A stretch of 64,000 nt of DNA, taken from the NCBI GenBank assembly GCA_013416635.1, contig JACCHT010000001.1:806001-870000 (forward strand). Reading direction: 5' to 3'. The position numbers and the translations under genes are program-made. Source of the stretch: Candidatus Thiodubiliella endoseptemdiera (GTDB lineage Bacteria; Pseudomonadota; Gammaproteobacteria; PS1; Pseudothioglobaceae). This document shows, piece after piece, positions 1 to 9,007 of this stretch (positions are counted from its first letter, which is position 1; every line of letters begins with the position of its first letter). Below the pieces are notes generated by a model that had not been told where the DNA came from, made no database searches, and was given only the letters and a program-made list of their open reading frames with translations.

Positions 1-822
1 ACCTGTTTTTCTTGGCCCATTTTCTAAAATCGCCACAATAGAATTAGTCGCTGAATGTCCATAGGTCATGCTCATAGAGCCAATCGCAGTATCCACACGG
101 TCAATCCCTGCTTCTACGGCTTTGACAATGGAAGCCGTTGATAAACCTGTGGTTGCATGTGCGTGTAGTTGAATCGGAATATCTACCGTCGCTTTGAGTT
201 TTTTCACCAAATCGTAGGCATCATAAGGATGTAACAAACCTGCCATATCCTTAATACATAAAGAATGTGCACCCATATCCTCAATAGCTTTCGCCATATC
301 TACCCAAGTTTGCATAGTATGCACAGGACTCACGGTATAAGAAATCGTGCCTTGTGCGTGCTGACCGAGTTTCACCGTTTGATCAACCGCTGTTTTCAGA
401 TTGCGCATATCATTCATCGCATCAAAAATACGGAAAACGCTCACGCCATTTTCAGCACAGCGTTCCACAAATTTACGCACCACATCATCACTGTAATGAC
501 GATAGCCCAATAAATTTTGCCCTCTAAGCAACATTTGTTGTGGGGTATTCGGCATCACTGCCTTTATTTCACGGATTCTATCCCAGGGATCTTCGCCCAA
601 ATAGCGAATGCAAGAATCAAAAGTTGCACCGCCCCAAGATTCTATAGACCAATAGCCAATCTTATCGAGTTTATCGGCAATCGGCAACATATCGTCAATA
701 CGCATTCTGGTTGCAAACAAAGATTGATGGGCGTCACGAAGTACTAATTCAGTGATTTCCACCTTTTTGGTATCGCCCTGATTATTAGGCTTTCGAACAA
801 TATTTTTTAGAAAATCTAGCAT
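1..822 (-). CDS. oadA: Oxaloacetate decarboxylase / pyruvate carboxylase alpha (carboxyltransferase) subunit, 3' part outside window
   Basis: This is the N-terminal 274 codons of a biotin-dependent carboxyltransferase subunit (OadA/PycB family); the rest lies beyond position 1. The frame starts at ATG 820-822 with an AGGAG ribosome site just upstream and reads MLDFLKNIV, then the family landmarks [43 protein letters not shown] and the metal-site motif LHAHATTG near residue 240. In the family this domain moves a carboxyl group between oxaloacetate and biotin; with OadB it drives a sodium pump, in the PycB role it works with a biotin carboxylase. The gamma subunit gene lies 4 bp upstream, which favours the membrane-bound oxaloacetate decarboxylase. 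The oadB gene and the biotinyl domain are not visible here. Confidence 0.93.
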   Translation of the reverse strand, partial: MLDFLKNIVRKPNNQGDTKKVEITELVLRDAHQSLFATRMRIDDMLPIADKLDKIGYWSIESWGGATFDSCIRYLGEDPWDRIREIKAVMPNTPQQMLLRGQNLLGYRHYSDDVVRKFVERCAENGVSVFRIFDAMNDMRNLKTAVDQTVKLGQHAQGTISYTVSPVHTMQTWVDMAKAIEDMGAHSLCIKDMAGLLHPYDAYDLVKKLKATVDIPIQLHAHATTGLSTASIVKAVEAGIDRVDTAIGSMSMTYGHSATNSIVAILENGPRKTG

Positions 823-826
823 TCTT

Positions 827-1069
827 CTACGCTCCTGTGTGTATCTTGATTGCTTCTTCAATGACAAATTTCGTTTCTTCGTCTATTTCTTCATCCATTC
901 CACCCACGCTTGCTGCAATAGGGGTTAATTTGTTCATTTTTTGAATAACAACGGACATCAATTTAGTCACAAACACTAATAAAGTCAAAAATAAAAAGAC
1001 AAAACCCATCCCAAAAAGGGTTAGATTAAGCGCATTTTCCATTAAGTTTATCTGTTCCATATCACTCAT
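827..1069 (-). CDS. oadG: Oxaloacetate decarboxylase gamma subunit
   Basis: An 80-residue protein with one N-terminal transmembrane helix (about residues 15-37, [19 protein letters not shown]) followed by a short polar, acidic tail. Size, topology and position directly in front of oadA match OadG, the small membrane subunit that holds the alpha and beta subunits together and helps bind metal in the sodium-translocating decarboxylase. The family is weakly conserved in sequence, so the call depends strongly on the neighbour. The two genes are 4 bp apart and surely co-transcribed. Confidence 0.82.
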   Translation of the reverse strand: MSDMEQINLMENALNLTLFGMGFVFLFLTLLVFVTKLMSVVIQKMNKLTPIAASVGGMDEEIDEETKFVIEEAIKIHTGA

Positions 1070-1081
1070 TCTCTTTTAATT

Positions 1082-1166
1082 TGGTACCGATGGACGGGGT
1101 CGAACCGTCACTCCTTGCGGAACTGGATTTTGAATCCAGCGTGTCTACCAATTCCACCACATCGGC
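1082..1166 (-). tRNA. tRNA-Leu, anticodon CAA
   Basis: Read on the minus strand the sequence begins GCCGATGTGGTGGAATTGG and ends CATCGGTACCA, so the acceptor stem pairs GCCGATG with CATCGGT and the CCA end is encoded. The anticodon arm is CTGGA-TTCAAAA-TCCAG, giving anticodon CAA (leucine, UUG). A long variable arm (TTCCGCAAGGAG) marks it as a class II tRNA, and the T arm carries GGTTCGACCCC. It lies 8 bp downstream of infA on the same strand and may be processed from the same transcript. Confidence 0.96.
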
Positions 1167-1174
1167 AATATTTC

Positions 1175-1393
1175 TTATTTATGTCGGAAAGTAATTCTAC
1201 CCTTAGTCAGGTCATACGGCGTCATTTCTACCGTGACTTTATCCCCTGGCAAAATACGAATATAGTGCTTACGAATCTTACCAGAAATGTGTGCCAATAC
1301 ACTGTGTCCATTTTCTAACTCAACGGTAAAAGTGGTGTTAGGTAACTTCTCTTTAACAACACCTTCTAACTCAATATAATCACTTTTTGACAT
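1175..1393 (-). CDS. infA: Translation initiation factor IF-1
   Basis: A 72-residue S1/OB-fold protein, exactly the family length, beginning [13 protein letters not shown] and containing the hallmark [17 protein letters not shown] and [12 protein letters not shown] segments. IF-1 binds the 30S A site during initiation and works with IF-2 and IF-3. A MITE-like repeat lies about 80 bp upstream (1472-1632). The start is fixed by homology over the whole length. Confidence 0.97.
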   Translation of the reverse strand: MSKSDYIELEGVVKEKLPNTTFTVELENGHSVLAHISGKIRKHYIRILPGDKVTVEMTPYDLTKGRITFRHK

Positions 1394-1471
1394 ATTTACT
1401 TGACAACTTTATAAATAAAAGACGCTATTTTACCCCATTGTTACACCTTATACAAAAGGGTTTAACATTAG

Positions 1472-1632
1472 GAGACCTTTGCATAAATAGGGATGATTAG
1501 CAAAATGACAGATTTTATTAAATTGGAAATTTTTTAAATCCACTCCTAGCAGGGCTAAGGGTGTTTTTAAAAAGTTTGTAATTTGATGAAAGATGGCGTT
1601 TTGATGATTATTCATATTTATGCAAAGGTCTC
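1472..1632. repeat. MITE-like repeat, copy 1 (about 160 bp)
   Basis: The element begins GAGACCTTTGCATAAAT and ends with its inverted complement ATTTATGCAAAGGTCTC. The interior is almost identical to the copies at 2590, 4635, 22725, 32194, 41647, 45906 and 63876. It is flanked by the 5-bp direct repeat ATTAG on both sides, as expected of a target duplication. It encodes no transposase and must be mobilised in trans. Confidence 0.9.
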
Positions 1633-1680
1633 ATTAGGTAAATACGCTATAATTAGTATTTTTAGATAGATTTGACACAA

Positions 1681-2502
1681 ATGAAAACAAGTTTTGAGTT
1701 TTTTCCATCAAGAACCGATAAAGGGCAACAAACTTTAGCACAAGTTCGGCAAAAATTAAGCCTTATTAATCCTGAGTATTTTTCCGTGACTTTTGGCGCA
1801 GGTGGTACAACGCAAGACGCAACTTTAGAAACCGTACTGGATATTCAAAAAAATGATGGTATTTCTGCCGCACCGCATTTATCCTGCATCGACTCAAAAA
1901 AAGATAATATTACCGCCTTATTAGACCAATATAAATCCGCAGGCATTAATCGTATCGTCGCACTTAGGGGTGATATTCCATCAGGTGTGCGCGATATTGG
2001 TGATTTTCATTATGCCAATGAATTGGTAGAATTTATCAAAACCCAATACAATGACTACTTCCACATCGAAGTCGCCGCCTACCCCGAAATGCACCCGCAA
2101 GCCAAAAATATTCAAACCGACACAGCTCATTTTGTCAATAAAGTAAAGGCAGGTGCTGACGGTGCAATTACGCAATATTTTTACAACGCCGATGCCTATT
2201 TTAGATTTGTCGATGAGGTGCAGAAATTAGGCATCGACATCCCAATTACCCCCGGTATTATGCCCATCACCAGCCACACGCAATTAGTCAGATTTTCCAA
2301 TATGTGCGGTGCAGAAATCCCAAAATGGATTTTGGAACGATTAAAACTATACGAAAATGACCTGAACACACTTAACATATTCGGCACCGAAGTCGTCATT
2401 GAACTATGCCAAACTCTAAAAAATCAAGGCGTAGACAGTTTCCATTTTTACTCAATGAATCGCGCTCAACCTTCTTTGGAAATTGCTAAGACGCTTTTGT
2501 AG
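1681..2502 (+). CDS. metF: 5,10-methylenetetrahydrofolate reductase
   Basis: About 273 residues of the MTHFR family. The protein opens with MKTSFEFFPSRT, the normal N-terminal EFFP segment, and continues with SVTFGAGGTTQ, VALRGDIP (flavin/folate binding), EVAAYPEMHP, DGAITQYFYNAD and ITPGIMPI. It reduces methylene-THF to methyl-THF using FAD and NAD(P)H, feeding methionine synthesis. I chose ATG 1681 rather than the in-frame TTG at 1672 because homology starts there. No strong ribosome site is visible. A MITE copy ends only 48 bp upstream and another begins 87 bp after the stop, so the gene is bracketed by the same mobile repeat. Slightly shorter than E. coli MetF (296). Confidence 0.94.
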   Translation: MKTSFEFFPSRTDKGQQTLAQVRQKLSLINPEYFSVTFGAGGTTQDATLETVLDIQKNDGISAAPHLSCIDSKKDNITALLDQYKSAGINRIVALRGDIPSGVRDIGDFHYANELVEFIKTQYNDYFHIEVAAYPEMHPQAKNIQTDTAHFVNKVKAGADGAITQYFYNADAYFRFVDEVQKLGIDIPITPGIMPITSHTQLVRFSNMCGAEIPKWILERLKLYENDLNTLNIFGTEVVIELCQTLKNQGVDSFHFYSMNRAQPSLEIAKTLL

Positions 2503-2589
2503 ATGATGAAAAAACATAGATAATATTCCTATCTATGCTCGATAATAAATTATTAAATGGTGATATTAAATTGACCTTTGCATTACTTA

Positions 2590-2751
2590 GAGACCTTTGC
2601 ATAAATAGGGATGATTAGCAAAATGACAGATTTTATTAAATTGGAAATTTTTTAAATCCACTCCTAGCAGGGCTAAGGGTGTTTTTAAAAAGTTTGTAAT
2701 TTGATGAAAGATGGCGTTTTGATGATTATTCATAATTTATGCAAAGGTCTC
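2590..2751. repeat. MITE-like repeat, copy 2
   Basis: Same 160-bp element and same orientation as copy 1, with GAGACCTTTGCATAAAT at the left and the complement at the right end. The right end has an extra A (cataatttatgc). I see no clear target duplication here (ACTTA on the left, TATTG on the right). Confidence 0.88.
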
Positions 2752-2772
2752 TATTGATACTACTTATTAAAT

Positions 2773-3207
2773 TTAGTGTTTAGACTGTACCCAATTTTGT
2801 AATTTATTCAATGCATCTTTGTCTTTGGAATGACAGTGTTCTTCAAGGGTTGCTAGTCGTTCAGTGAGTTCGGAGAATACCATTTGGTGGTGTTGGTTTT
2901 TGAGTTCTTCTTGGTAGAGTTTGGTTTTTAGCTTGGTAATGATGCCTGTATAAACTTTGTCATTTGTGCTGTGGATTGCATTGTCAGCTTCGATTTTGTA
3001 GGTAGCATCATTTTTGATTTGTTGCATTTTTTGAATGTGTTTGTCTTCTTCAGATTCCAAACTTGCATTTGGGTATGCCAATCGCAGACTGTCAGTGGTA
3101 ACATAGCCTTCGTGTGATTGTAGTTTACCACTGTTGATTTGATGCTGGATATCAAAGCGACTGATGCCAAGCATTCTGGCCGCTTTCGAAACGCTTAATT
3201 TAACCAT
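2773..3207 (-). CDS. Small helix-turn-helix protein with helical C-terminus, unknown function
   Basis: About 144 residues from ATG 3205-3207, chosen because GGGGAG lies a few bases upstream. Residues 1-45 (MVKLSVSKAARMLGISRFDIQ...) look like a MerR/excisionase-type winged helix that would read DNA or mediate protein contacts. The rest is rich in K, E and Q, predicted helical and probably coiled-coil (residues about 60-135). I do not recognise the family beyond the helix-turn-helix. It stands alone on the minus strand between a MITE copy and hemD, about 70 bp from hemD, so it could be regulatory. Confidence 0.6.
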   Translation of the reverse strand: MVKLSVSKAARMLGISRFDIQHQINSGKLQSHEGYVTTDSLRLAYPNASLESEEDKHIQKMQQIKNDATYKIEADNAIHSTNDKVYTGIITKLKTKLYQEELKNQHHQMVFSELTERLATLEEHCHSKDKDALNKLQNWVQSKH

Positions 3208-3280
3208 TCTACTCCCCAAGAAATAACGATAGATTGATAGAATAGCCTTCTTTATCTACTGCGTCAAGTGTATTAGAGTT

Positions 3281-4009
3281 TTATGAAATAGTTTGGACGG
3301 CTTTTAACAAGCCTTTATCGCTGGCTTCGGTTGCGACTTCAATTTGACTAAAACCCACAGACTGTGCGACTGTTTTAATGCGTTCACTCAATACTGCGAG
3401 TGGGTAATGGGTGATAGTATTGAGTTTTTTTGCGTCTATTTGTTCAACCATTGAGAGCAATGCCGTTAAGTTTTCAACGCTTGTAGCAGTGATGATACCT
3501 TTGCCATTTTGTAAAAAGGCTGATAAAGAATCACGATGTTTGGTGGTGATGGAACACAGTACACGCTGATAAACTTCGATATATTCAACACTATTATTTT
3601 GCTCTAATCCCTCTTTTAGCGTTTCTCTGCCACCTTTGCCCCGAAAAATCAAAATAGAGCAATTGTGTAATGCTTGTATTTTATCCAACGCTAATAGAGC
3701 TTCACTGGATGCTTTTTGCGGGGGAAAGTCCGTGACCTTAATGCCGTATTGTTCTAATTTTTTTGCGGTGGCAGCACCTACGGCAAAAATTTGTGTGGTT
3801 TGATGATTGAGTGTTTTTAGTACTGTCAAACCATACTCAACGGCATTGGCGCTGATAAAAATTAGTGCATCATAATGGGTTTTAAGCGGGGTATTGTATA
3901 GTGGGTTGATTACCAAACTGGGGAATAACACAGGTTGATAGCCTTGCTCACTCATCAGATTTTGCAAAGGCTGCACTTGCGACAGTGCGCGTGTTAACAA
4001 AATATGCAC
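3281..4009 (-). CDS. hemD: Uroporphyrinogen-III synthase
   Basis: A 242-residue HemD-family protein: N-terminal MHILLTRALSQVQPLQ, then FISANAVEYG, FAVGAATAKKLEQYG, the ILIFRGKGGRETL loop and VYQRVLC. It closes hydroxymethylbilane to uroporphyrinogen III with inversion of ring D, the branch point to heme and siroheme. Siroheme is needed in quantity by DsrAB encoded further along. The family is poorly conserved, but these four motifs and the length fit. The next gene upstream (4014-4610) ends only 4 bp away, so the two are co-transcribed. Confidence 0.9.
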   Translation of the reverse strand: MHILLTRALSQVQPLQNLMSEQGYQPVLFPSLVINPLYNTPLKTHYDALIFISANAVEYGLTVLKTLNHQTTQIFAVGAATAKKLEQYGIKVTDFPPQKASSEALLALDKIQALHNCSILIFRGKGGRETLKEGLEQNNSVEYIEVYQRVLCSITTKHRDSLSAFLQNGKGIITATSVENLTALLSMVEQIDAKKLNTITHYPLAVLSERIKTVAQSVGFSQIEVATEASDKGLLKAVQTIS

Positions 4010-4013
4010 GCTT

Positions 4014-4610
4014 TTAATATCCTAATAATTCAGCGATAATGCGGATTTTGTCCAAGGCTTCGCGTTCTGCAAATTTACAAATCAAAATGGCTTTGGTATT
4101 CACGCTTTGAATCTCTTCTAAATAACTACGCATTTGTTTTTCGTCCCATACCTGTTCAGAATATAACACAGGATATTGATTAAAACTCAGTGTTGAACCC
4201 GATACTTGCACTTCCTGCAATTTCAATTTAAGGGGTTTTTTGGATTGAAAACACACTTTATAAGCTGATAATAGCGCCATAATGGCTTTGCTCGGTGTGT
4301 CATCCACTTCGCAGAATAAAATAAAATCATCTGCATACTCTTGCACATCGTTTAATAATCCTTTCAGCGTTGCCTCATCAGTGAATTGCGATTCTTCAAT
4401 TGTTAATACCAACAAAAAATCATCTTCCTCGTCTTCTCTTATGTCATCAAAGATTTGTTCGAGGTCTTCGTCGGTGTCAATTGCCAAAGACAGTGCCTTA
4501 AAAATGGCGGTGTAATAATCAAAACGCCAATCCTCTGGCAAATCATCAGGATAGAAATCGTCTTGTAGATCCAAGCCACTACGACCAATTAAAAATTCTG
4601 TTTTACTCAT
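4014..4610 (-). CDS. Acidic protein of unknown function upstream of hemD
   Basis: 198 residues, strongly acidic in the first half (runs of D and E between about residues 45 and 70), no membrane helix and no signal peptide. The first 40 residues (IGRSGLDLQDDFYPDDLP...DYYTAIFK) faintly resemble the start of DUF72/YecE proteins, which carry IGTSGW...FYP...YYA...F, but the rest does not follow that family, so I do not assign it. The gene probably forms a two-gene unit with hemD. Its own start lies 25 bp from a MITE copy. Confidence 0.6.
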   Translation of the reverse strand: MSKTEFLIGRSGLDLQDDFYPDDLPEDWRFDYYTAIFKALSLAIDTDEDLEQIFDDIREDEEDDFLLVLTIEESQFTDEATLKGLLNDVQEYADDFILFCEVDDTPSKAIMALLSAYKVCFQSKKPLKLKLQEVQVSGSTLSFNQYPVLYSEQVWDEKQMRSYLEEIQSVNTKAILICKFAEREALDKIRIIAELLGY

Positions 4611-4634
4611 TTTGTTTGATATCTCTTTATAATA

Positions 4635-4794
4635 GAGACCTTTGCATAAATATGAATAATCATCAAAACACCATCTTTCATCAAATTACAAACTTTTTAA
4701 AAACACCCTTAGCCCTGCTGAGAGTGGATTTAAAAATTTCCAATTTAATAAAATCTGTCATTTTGCTAATCATCCCTATTTATGCAAAGGTCTC
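4635..4794. repeat. MITE-like repeat, copy 3 (inverted relative to copies 1 and 2)
   Basis: A 160-bp copy in the opposite orientation, flanked by TAATA on both sides, a clean 5-bp target duplication. It lies between two divergent genes (the hemD unit and the antiporter), so it occupies the intergenic space where their promoters should be. Confidence 0.9.
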
Positions 4795-4824
4795 TAATAG
4801 GTGAAAAAATTTTACTCATAAATT

Positions 4825-5778
4825 ATGCCCGACATTCTACTACCAATTATCGCCTTGTTAACAGGTTTTGCATTTTTAATTTGGAGTGCCGACGCATTCA
4901 CTGAAAATGGGGCGAAAATTGCCACTATTTTTAAAGTATCGCCTTTGATAATTGGCTTGTTGATTTTTGGTTTCGGCACTTCTGTCCCAGAGATGCTGGT
5001 GTCTGGATTGGCAGCCATAAACGGCAATACAGGCATTAGTATCGGCAATGCCATTGGCTCTAATATTTTTAATATTGCTTTGGTTTTGGGCATTAGCGCG
5101 ATGATTGCCCCGATTGAAGTGAAAAGCAGCATCCTGAAAAAAGAATGGGTATTTTTGATGTTAGTTACCCTTGTTGCTGGATTTTTACTTTGGGATAAAC
5201 ATCTTGATATGATTGATGGCTTAGTTTTGGCATCTTTATTGGTGATATTTCTCACTTATACTTTTAAAACTGCCAAAAATAACAACACCCACGAATTTGA
5301 CGAAGCAGTAGAAACAGTTGAAAAAAATCAAATTAGCAAAACTTGGGTGATGCTGATTGTTGGCTTGTTGGTATTAATTGGCAGTGCAAAATTAATCGTT
5401 TGGGGTGGCGTGCAAATTGCCCAAAGTTTCGGGGTGTCCGATTTAGTGATTGGATTAAGTGTGATTGCACTCGGCACCAGTTTGCCAGAATTGGCTGTTT
5501 CAGTCGCCAGTGTTTTGAAAAAGCAGTATGAAATGGTCGTCGGCAATGTCATTGGCTCCAACCTATTTAATACCATCGCAGTATTGGCTATCCCTGGTTT
5601 GATTCATCCATCAGATGTGGCAAATGAAGTTATTACGAGAGATTATCCTGTGATGTTATTACTCACGATTTTATTGTTCGTCGTTTCTTACAAATTCCAT
5701 AAAAAACACATTATCAATCGTTTTGAAGGCGTTATTTTAGTGTCTGTCTTTGGCATTTATATGTGGCAACTGTTTTGA
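4825..5778 (+). CDS. Calcium/sodium antiporter of the CaCA family (YrbG-like)
   Basis: 317 residues, about ten transmembrane helices in two homologous halves. Each half holds the alpha-repeat signature: GFGTSVPEMLVS with IGNAIGSNIFNIALVLG in the first, and ALGTSLPELAVS with VGNVIGSNLFNTIAVL in the second. These carry the ion-coordinating acidic and polar residues of the family. An acidic linker lies near residues 155-170. It should exchange cytosolic Ca2+ for Na+ (or H+/K+) across the inner membrane; the exact ions cannot be read from sequence. ATG 4825 is only 30 bp from the MITE. The 3' end overlaps the next gene. Confidence 0.92.
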   Translation: MPDILLPIIALLTGFAFLIWSADAFTENGAKIATIFKVSPLIIGLLIFGFGTSVPEMLVSGLAAINGNTGISIGNAIGSNIFNIALVLGISAMIAPIEVKSSILKKEWVFLMLVTLVAGFLLWDKHLDMIDGLVLASLLVIFLTYTFKTAKNNNTHEFDEAVETVEKNQISKTWVMLIVGLLVLIGSAKLIVWGGVQIAQSFGVSDLVIGLSVIALGTSLPELAVSVASVLKKQYEMVVGNVIGSNLFNTIAVLAIPGLIHPSDVANEVITRDYPVMLLLTILLFVVSYKFHKKHIINRFEGVILVSVFGIYMWQLF

Positions 5779-6218
5779 AAATAACACTTAACAGTGAAAC
5801 TGCCACACAGCAATTTGCACAAAAATTGGCACAGAATATTAAGCCGCCTATGGTGATTTATTTGCAAGGGGACTTGGGCGTGGGCAAAACCACCTTTGCA
5901 AGAAGTTTTATTCAGTTTTTCGGCTTTGACAAAGTCAAAAGTCCGACCTATTCCTTAGTGGAAAGTTATCAAAATGACGCAATTAATATCCATCATTTTG
6001 ACTGCTATCGCCTCAGCGACCCCGAAGAATTGGAATACATTGGCATCCGTGATTACACAAACACCCCTGCTATCCAACTGATTGAATGGGCAGAACTTGG
6101 CACAGGAATGATTGCCCCTGCGGATTTAACGATTGCACTCAGCGGTGATAGTGAAACAAGGGAATTAATGCTGACCGCACAAAATGACATTGGAAATACC
6201 TTGTTACAATGCGTCTAA
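5763..6218 (+). CDS. tsaE: tRNA threonylcarbamoyladenosine biosynthesis ATPase TsaE
   Basis: 151 residues, the usual size for TsaE (YjeE). The P-loop is GDLGVGKTTFARSF (about residues 35-48), followed by the family signatures SPTYSLVESY and HFDCYRL and the LIEWAELG segment near residue 105. TsaE is the ATPase that recharges the TsaBD complex making t6A37 in ANN-decoding tRNAs. The start is GTG 5763, which overlaps the last codons of the antiporter gene. Its own stop overlaps the start of amiC by 10 bp, so the three genes form one operon. Confidence 0.94.
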   Translation: MATVLKITLNSETATQQFAQKLAQNIKPPMVIYLQGDLGVGKTTFARSFIQFFGFDKVKSPTYSLVESYQNDAINIHHFDCYRLSDPEELEYIGIRDYTNTPAIQLIEWAELGTGMIAPADLTIALSGDSETRELMLTAQNDIGNTLLQCV

Positions 6219-7306
6219 AACTGTTTTTAATCACCTTGCTATTATTTGGTACTGCATCTGCCAAAGAAAAAATGATGCTATACGATTTCCGCTTTTGGAC
6301 TTCGCCAGAACGCACTCGCATTGTGATTGATACTGAAAAAGACATACAATATCGCGTTACCAATCACGCCAATAAAATTGATTTAACCATTCAAAATGCC
6401 AAACTTTTGCGTACCACTTATGACAAAGTTTTTTACCAAGATATGCGTATCAAACACACAAAACTCAAGCGTAAATTACAAGCAATGCACCTGCTATTTA
6501 CCATTAGAAAAGGCTATCGTGTTAAAAGTTATATGCTCAAACCCAACTCAAAATACACCTATCATCGATTGGTAATTGATATTTATGATGAGGATAAAAA
6601 ACCCATTAAGAAGCCCATTAAAAAGATTGCTCAAAAAATTATTTTAATTGACGCAGGTCACGGTGGTGAAGACCCTGGTGCAACAGGTTATTTTCAAACA
6701 AAGGAAAAGCACATCACCTTAGCTATTGCTAAAAAACTGGCGAATAAGCTCAATAAAACCCGTGGCTTTAAAGCGCGTCTCAGCCGTAAGGGAGACTATT
6801 ATGTAGGATTAACCAAACGCATTCGTATCGCCCAAGCCAATCATGCGTCTTTATTTATATCCATCCACGCTGACTCTGTCAAACACACAAGTGCAAAAGG
6901 TGCGTCAGTTTATACCCTATCAGAACTCGGTGGCTTGACCAAGTTTGCCAAACGATTAGAACGCTCACAAAATACCACTGACCAATTTGGCGGTAAGGAA
7001 GAAATGACAAAAGGTGATAAATACCTCAATAAAATCCTATGGGATTTTTCTAGAAAAGACCGCGATATTCAAAGTAAAAAACTCGGACGATTAATTCTAC
7101 AACAAATGCAAAAAATCGGACCATTACACAAGAAAAGACCACAAAAAGCAGGTTTTGTCGTTCTAAAAACTCCCGCTATTCCGTCAGTTTTGTTAGAAAC
7201 CGCTTTCATTTCTAATCCACAAGAAGAAAAGCGTCTTAACAATAAGAAAGAACAAGACAAAATTGCCACTGCCATCTACCACGCCATCCTAAACTACTAC
7301 AAATAA
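6209..7306 (+). CDS. amiC: N-acetylmuramoyl-L-alanine amidase (AmiC type)
   Basis: 365 residues. A signal peptide (MRLKLFLITLLLFGTASA) is followed by an AMIN domain (about residues 25-130) that targets the septum, and a C-terminal Amidase_3 zinc domain from about residue 145. The zinc/catalytic segments are visible: LIDAGHGGEDPGA, a Glu after the FQTKEK stretch, SIHADS and LLETAFISNPQEE. It cleaves stem peptides from peptidoglycan in the periplasm during daughter-cell separation. The tsaE-amiC pairing is widespread in gammaproteobacteria. The start overlaps the end of tsaE. Confidence 0.95.
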   Translation: MRLKLFLITLLLFGTASAKEKMMLYDFRFWTSPERTRIVIDTEKDIQYRVTNHANKIDLTIQNAKLLRTTYDKVFYQDMRIKHTKLKRKLQAMHLLFTIRKGYRVKSYMLKPNSKYTYHRLVIDIYDEDKKPIKKPIKKIAQKIILIDAGHGGEDPGATGYFQTKEKHITLAIAKKLANKLNKTRGFKARLSRKGDYYVGLTKRIRIAQANHASLFISIHADSVKHTSAKGASVYTLSELGGLTKFAKRLERSQNTTDQFGGKEEMTKGDKYLNKILWDFSRKDRDIQSKKLGRLILQQMQKIGPLHKKRPQKAGFVVLKTPAIPSVLLETAFISNPQEEKRLNNKKEQDKIATAIYHAILNYYK

Positions 7307-7315
7307 TTTTGGAAT

Positions 7316-7648
7316 TTAGGTTTTTTTAGGGGCATTATCTCCTTCAGGAGGTTGGTAGTTTGGATCGTTGGGGTTCATAAAAAGGAAACCATATCCGCCT
7401 TCAGTATCAATTTCATCAAAATCAACTACCATACCTTCTAATAATTCTTTTTGTGCGTAGGTAAGAATATATTCAATACCATTTGATTCTAAGTGGATAT
7501 CACCATCTGCGCGCTCATCAAAGCCCATTAAATATTGAAAGCCTTCATCTGTTTTGTCAATAGCGAAACGCATTTGTAGTCCTTGTGTATCTGGGTTTTG
7601 GGTGGATAGTCTAATTTCTTCGGCGGCGCGCTTAGTAATTGTAATCAT
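7316..7648 (-). CDS. dsrR: DsrR, cysteine-free A-type scaffold-like protein
   Basis: 110 residues of the HesB/IscA fold (MITITKRAAEEIR..., GYGFLFMNPND at the end), but with no cysteine at all. A-type carriers normally use three conserved Cys to hold Fe-S clusters. Loss of all three is the known feature of DsrR from the Allochromatium dsr operon, where it acts after transcription in dsr gene expression rather than carrying iron. The position, last in the cluster behind dsrN with a 4-bp overlap, agrees. It converges on amiC with 9 bp between stops. Confidence 0.9.
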   Translation of the reverse strand: MITITKRAAEEIRLSTQNPDTQGLQMRFAIDKTDEGFQYLMGFDERADGDIHLESNGIEYILTYAQKELLEGMVVDFDEIDTEGGYGFLFMNPNDPNYQPPEGDNAPKKT

Positions 7649-8982
7649 TTTTTAGTCTTTATAAAGTTAATAAATTGTTCAACCCAATGGTTACCACCGA
7701 CACTGCGTAAATGCGTGTAAGTAGCGAGTAGATTATGTAGCAAAATGCCGTCTTGCATATTATCCACACCTACACCGCGTAAAACCTTATAGGCATAGTG
7801 GGTTTTTGGGTTAATATTTTGCAGTTTAGAATAATGGAATTCATGTGCATAAATTTGCTCAGCAACACCATCCCATGGATGCTTATCGGTGGGAGTGAGT
7901 TGCACATAACCCCTGCCAATCGGTTTGGATGTCATTAGTGTGTTTGCTTGAATGACACCGACCATTTCGTGTGATTTACCTTGGTGAATGATGGCTTGAC
8001 TGAGATACATCAAACCACCACATTCTGCATAAGTAGGTAGCCCTTGCTCTATCTTTAATTTTATGTCAGTCATTAAAGATTGATTGGCGCTCAATGCATC
8101 AAGTTGCATTTCTGGGAAACCACCACCGATGAATAAGCCATCACATTTTGGCAAGGTTGTGGCTTTTAGAGTATCAAAATATTCAATCTTAACGCCGAGT
8201 GATGTGAATGCATCCAAGTCATCTTGATAGTAAAAACCAAAAGCCTTATCTTTTGCCACAGCAACAGTTAAATGCTTAGGCTCTACGATTGGCGCTGCCG
8301 TATTGGAGATAGTTTTGTTATTGAGTGCTAAGATTTTATCTAAATCTACTTGATCAACAATGAGTTTGCCTGCACAATCGATAAAATTTTGCGATTGTGC
8401 TAATTCATTAGCAGGCATCAGCCCCAAGTGGCGCTCATCAATAATAAGTTCTTTAGAGCGACGAATAGCACCCAAAATAGGCATATCAGTGTAATGCTCG
8501 ATGGCTTGAATAAGTTTTGATTGATGGCGTTCACCTGCTACTTTGTTAAGAATGACACCAGCAATATTAACTTTTCTATCGAAAGCCTGATAACCCATTA
8601 GCAAGGGGGCAATGCCACGCGTAATGCCATTGGTGTCAATGACTAAAATCACGCTTGAATTGAGTAATTTTGCCATATCAGCATTAGCATCACCGCCCGT
8701 TGTATTCATCCCGTCATACAGCCCTTTGTTACCTTCAATAAGGGTAATATTACCTTGTTGTTGATTGAACAATTGGGTGATTTCTTGTTTAGACATTGTA
8801 TAGAAGTCTAAATTATAACAAGGGTTGCCACTGGCTTGAGAGAGCCAAATTGGGTCAATGTAATCAGGGCCTTTTTTGAAAGCTTGGACTTTGTGTGATT
8901 GTGCTTTAAAAGCGGCACATAAACCTAAACTAACAACAGTTTTGCCAGAGGATTTATGGGCAGCAGAAATATAAATGGACAT
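7645..8982 (-). CDS. dsrN: DsrN, siroheme-amidating cobyrinate a,c-diamide synthase homologue
   Basis: 445 residues, CobB/CbiA family. The N-terminal P-loop-like ATPase segment is YISAAHKSSGKTVVSLG, followed by KKGPDYIDP and LIEGNKGLYDG. The C-terminal type I glutamine amidotransferase part carries the nucleophile in YAECGGLMYLSQ (about residue 318). In dsr operons this protein is DsrN, which amidates siroheme to the siro-amide used by DsrAB. The gene sits between dsrP (25 bp upstream) and dsrR (4-bp overlap), the standard place. A corrin-pathway role is possible by family but no cobalamin genes are nearby. Confidence 0.93.
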   Translation of the reverse strand: MSIYISAAHKSSGKTVVSLGLCAAFKAQSHKVQAFKKGPDYIDPIWLSQASGNPCYNLDFYTMSKQEITQLFNQQQGNITLIEGNKGLYDGMNTTGGDANADMAKLLNSSVILVIDTNGITRGIAPLLMGYQAFDRKVNIAGVILNKVAGERHQSKLIQAIEHYTDMPILGAIRRSKELIIDERHLGLMPANELAQSQNFIDCAGKLIVDQVDLDKILALNNKTISNTAAPIVEPKHLTVAVAKDKAFGFYYQDDLDAFTSLGVKIEYFDTLKATTLPKCDGLFIGGGFPEMQLDALSANQSLMTDIKLKIEQGLPTYAECGGLMYLSQAIIHQGKSHEMVGVIQANTLMTSKPIGRGYVQLTPTDKHPWDGVAEQIYAHEFHYSKLQNINPKTHYAYKVLRGVGVDNMQDGILLHNLLATYTHLRSVGGNHWVEQFINFIKTKK

Positions 8983-9007
8983 CGTCTGTCCCGATTATAG
9001 AATCGGT

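Noticed and set aside
265..747. Plus-strand open frames opposite oadA
   Set aside because: They are antisense to a clearly conserved gene and show no homology or start signals.
2515..2537. CATAGATA/TATCTATG palindrome after metF as terminator
   Set aside because: The stem is weak and AT-rich, and no T run follows on either strand.
4014..4610. Assignment of the hemD neighbour to DUF72/YecE
   Set aside because: Only the first 40 residues bear a faint likeness and the conserved core is absent.
4662..4804. Open frame MNNHQNTIFHQITNFLK... inside MITE copies
   Set aside because: It recurs in every copy only because the repeat is conserved. It has no ribosome site and the diverged outer copy at 41501 keeps no clear coding bias.
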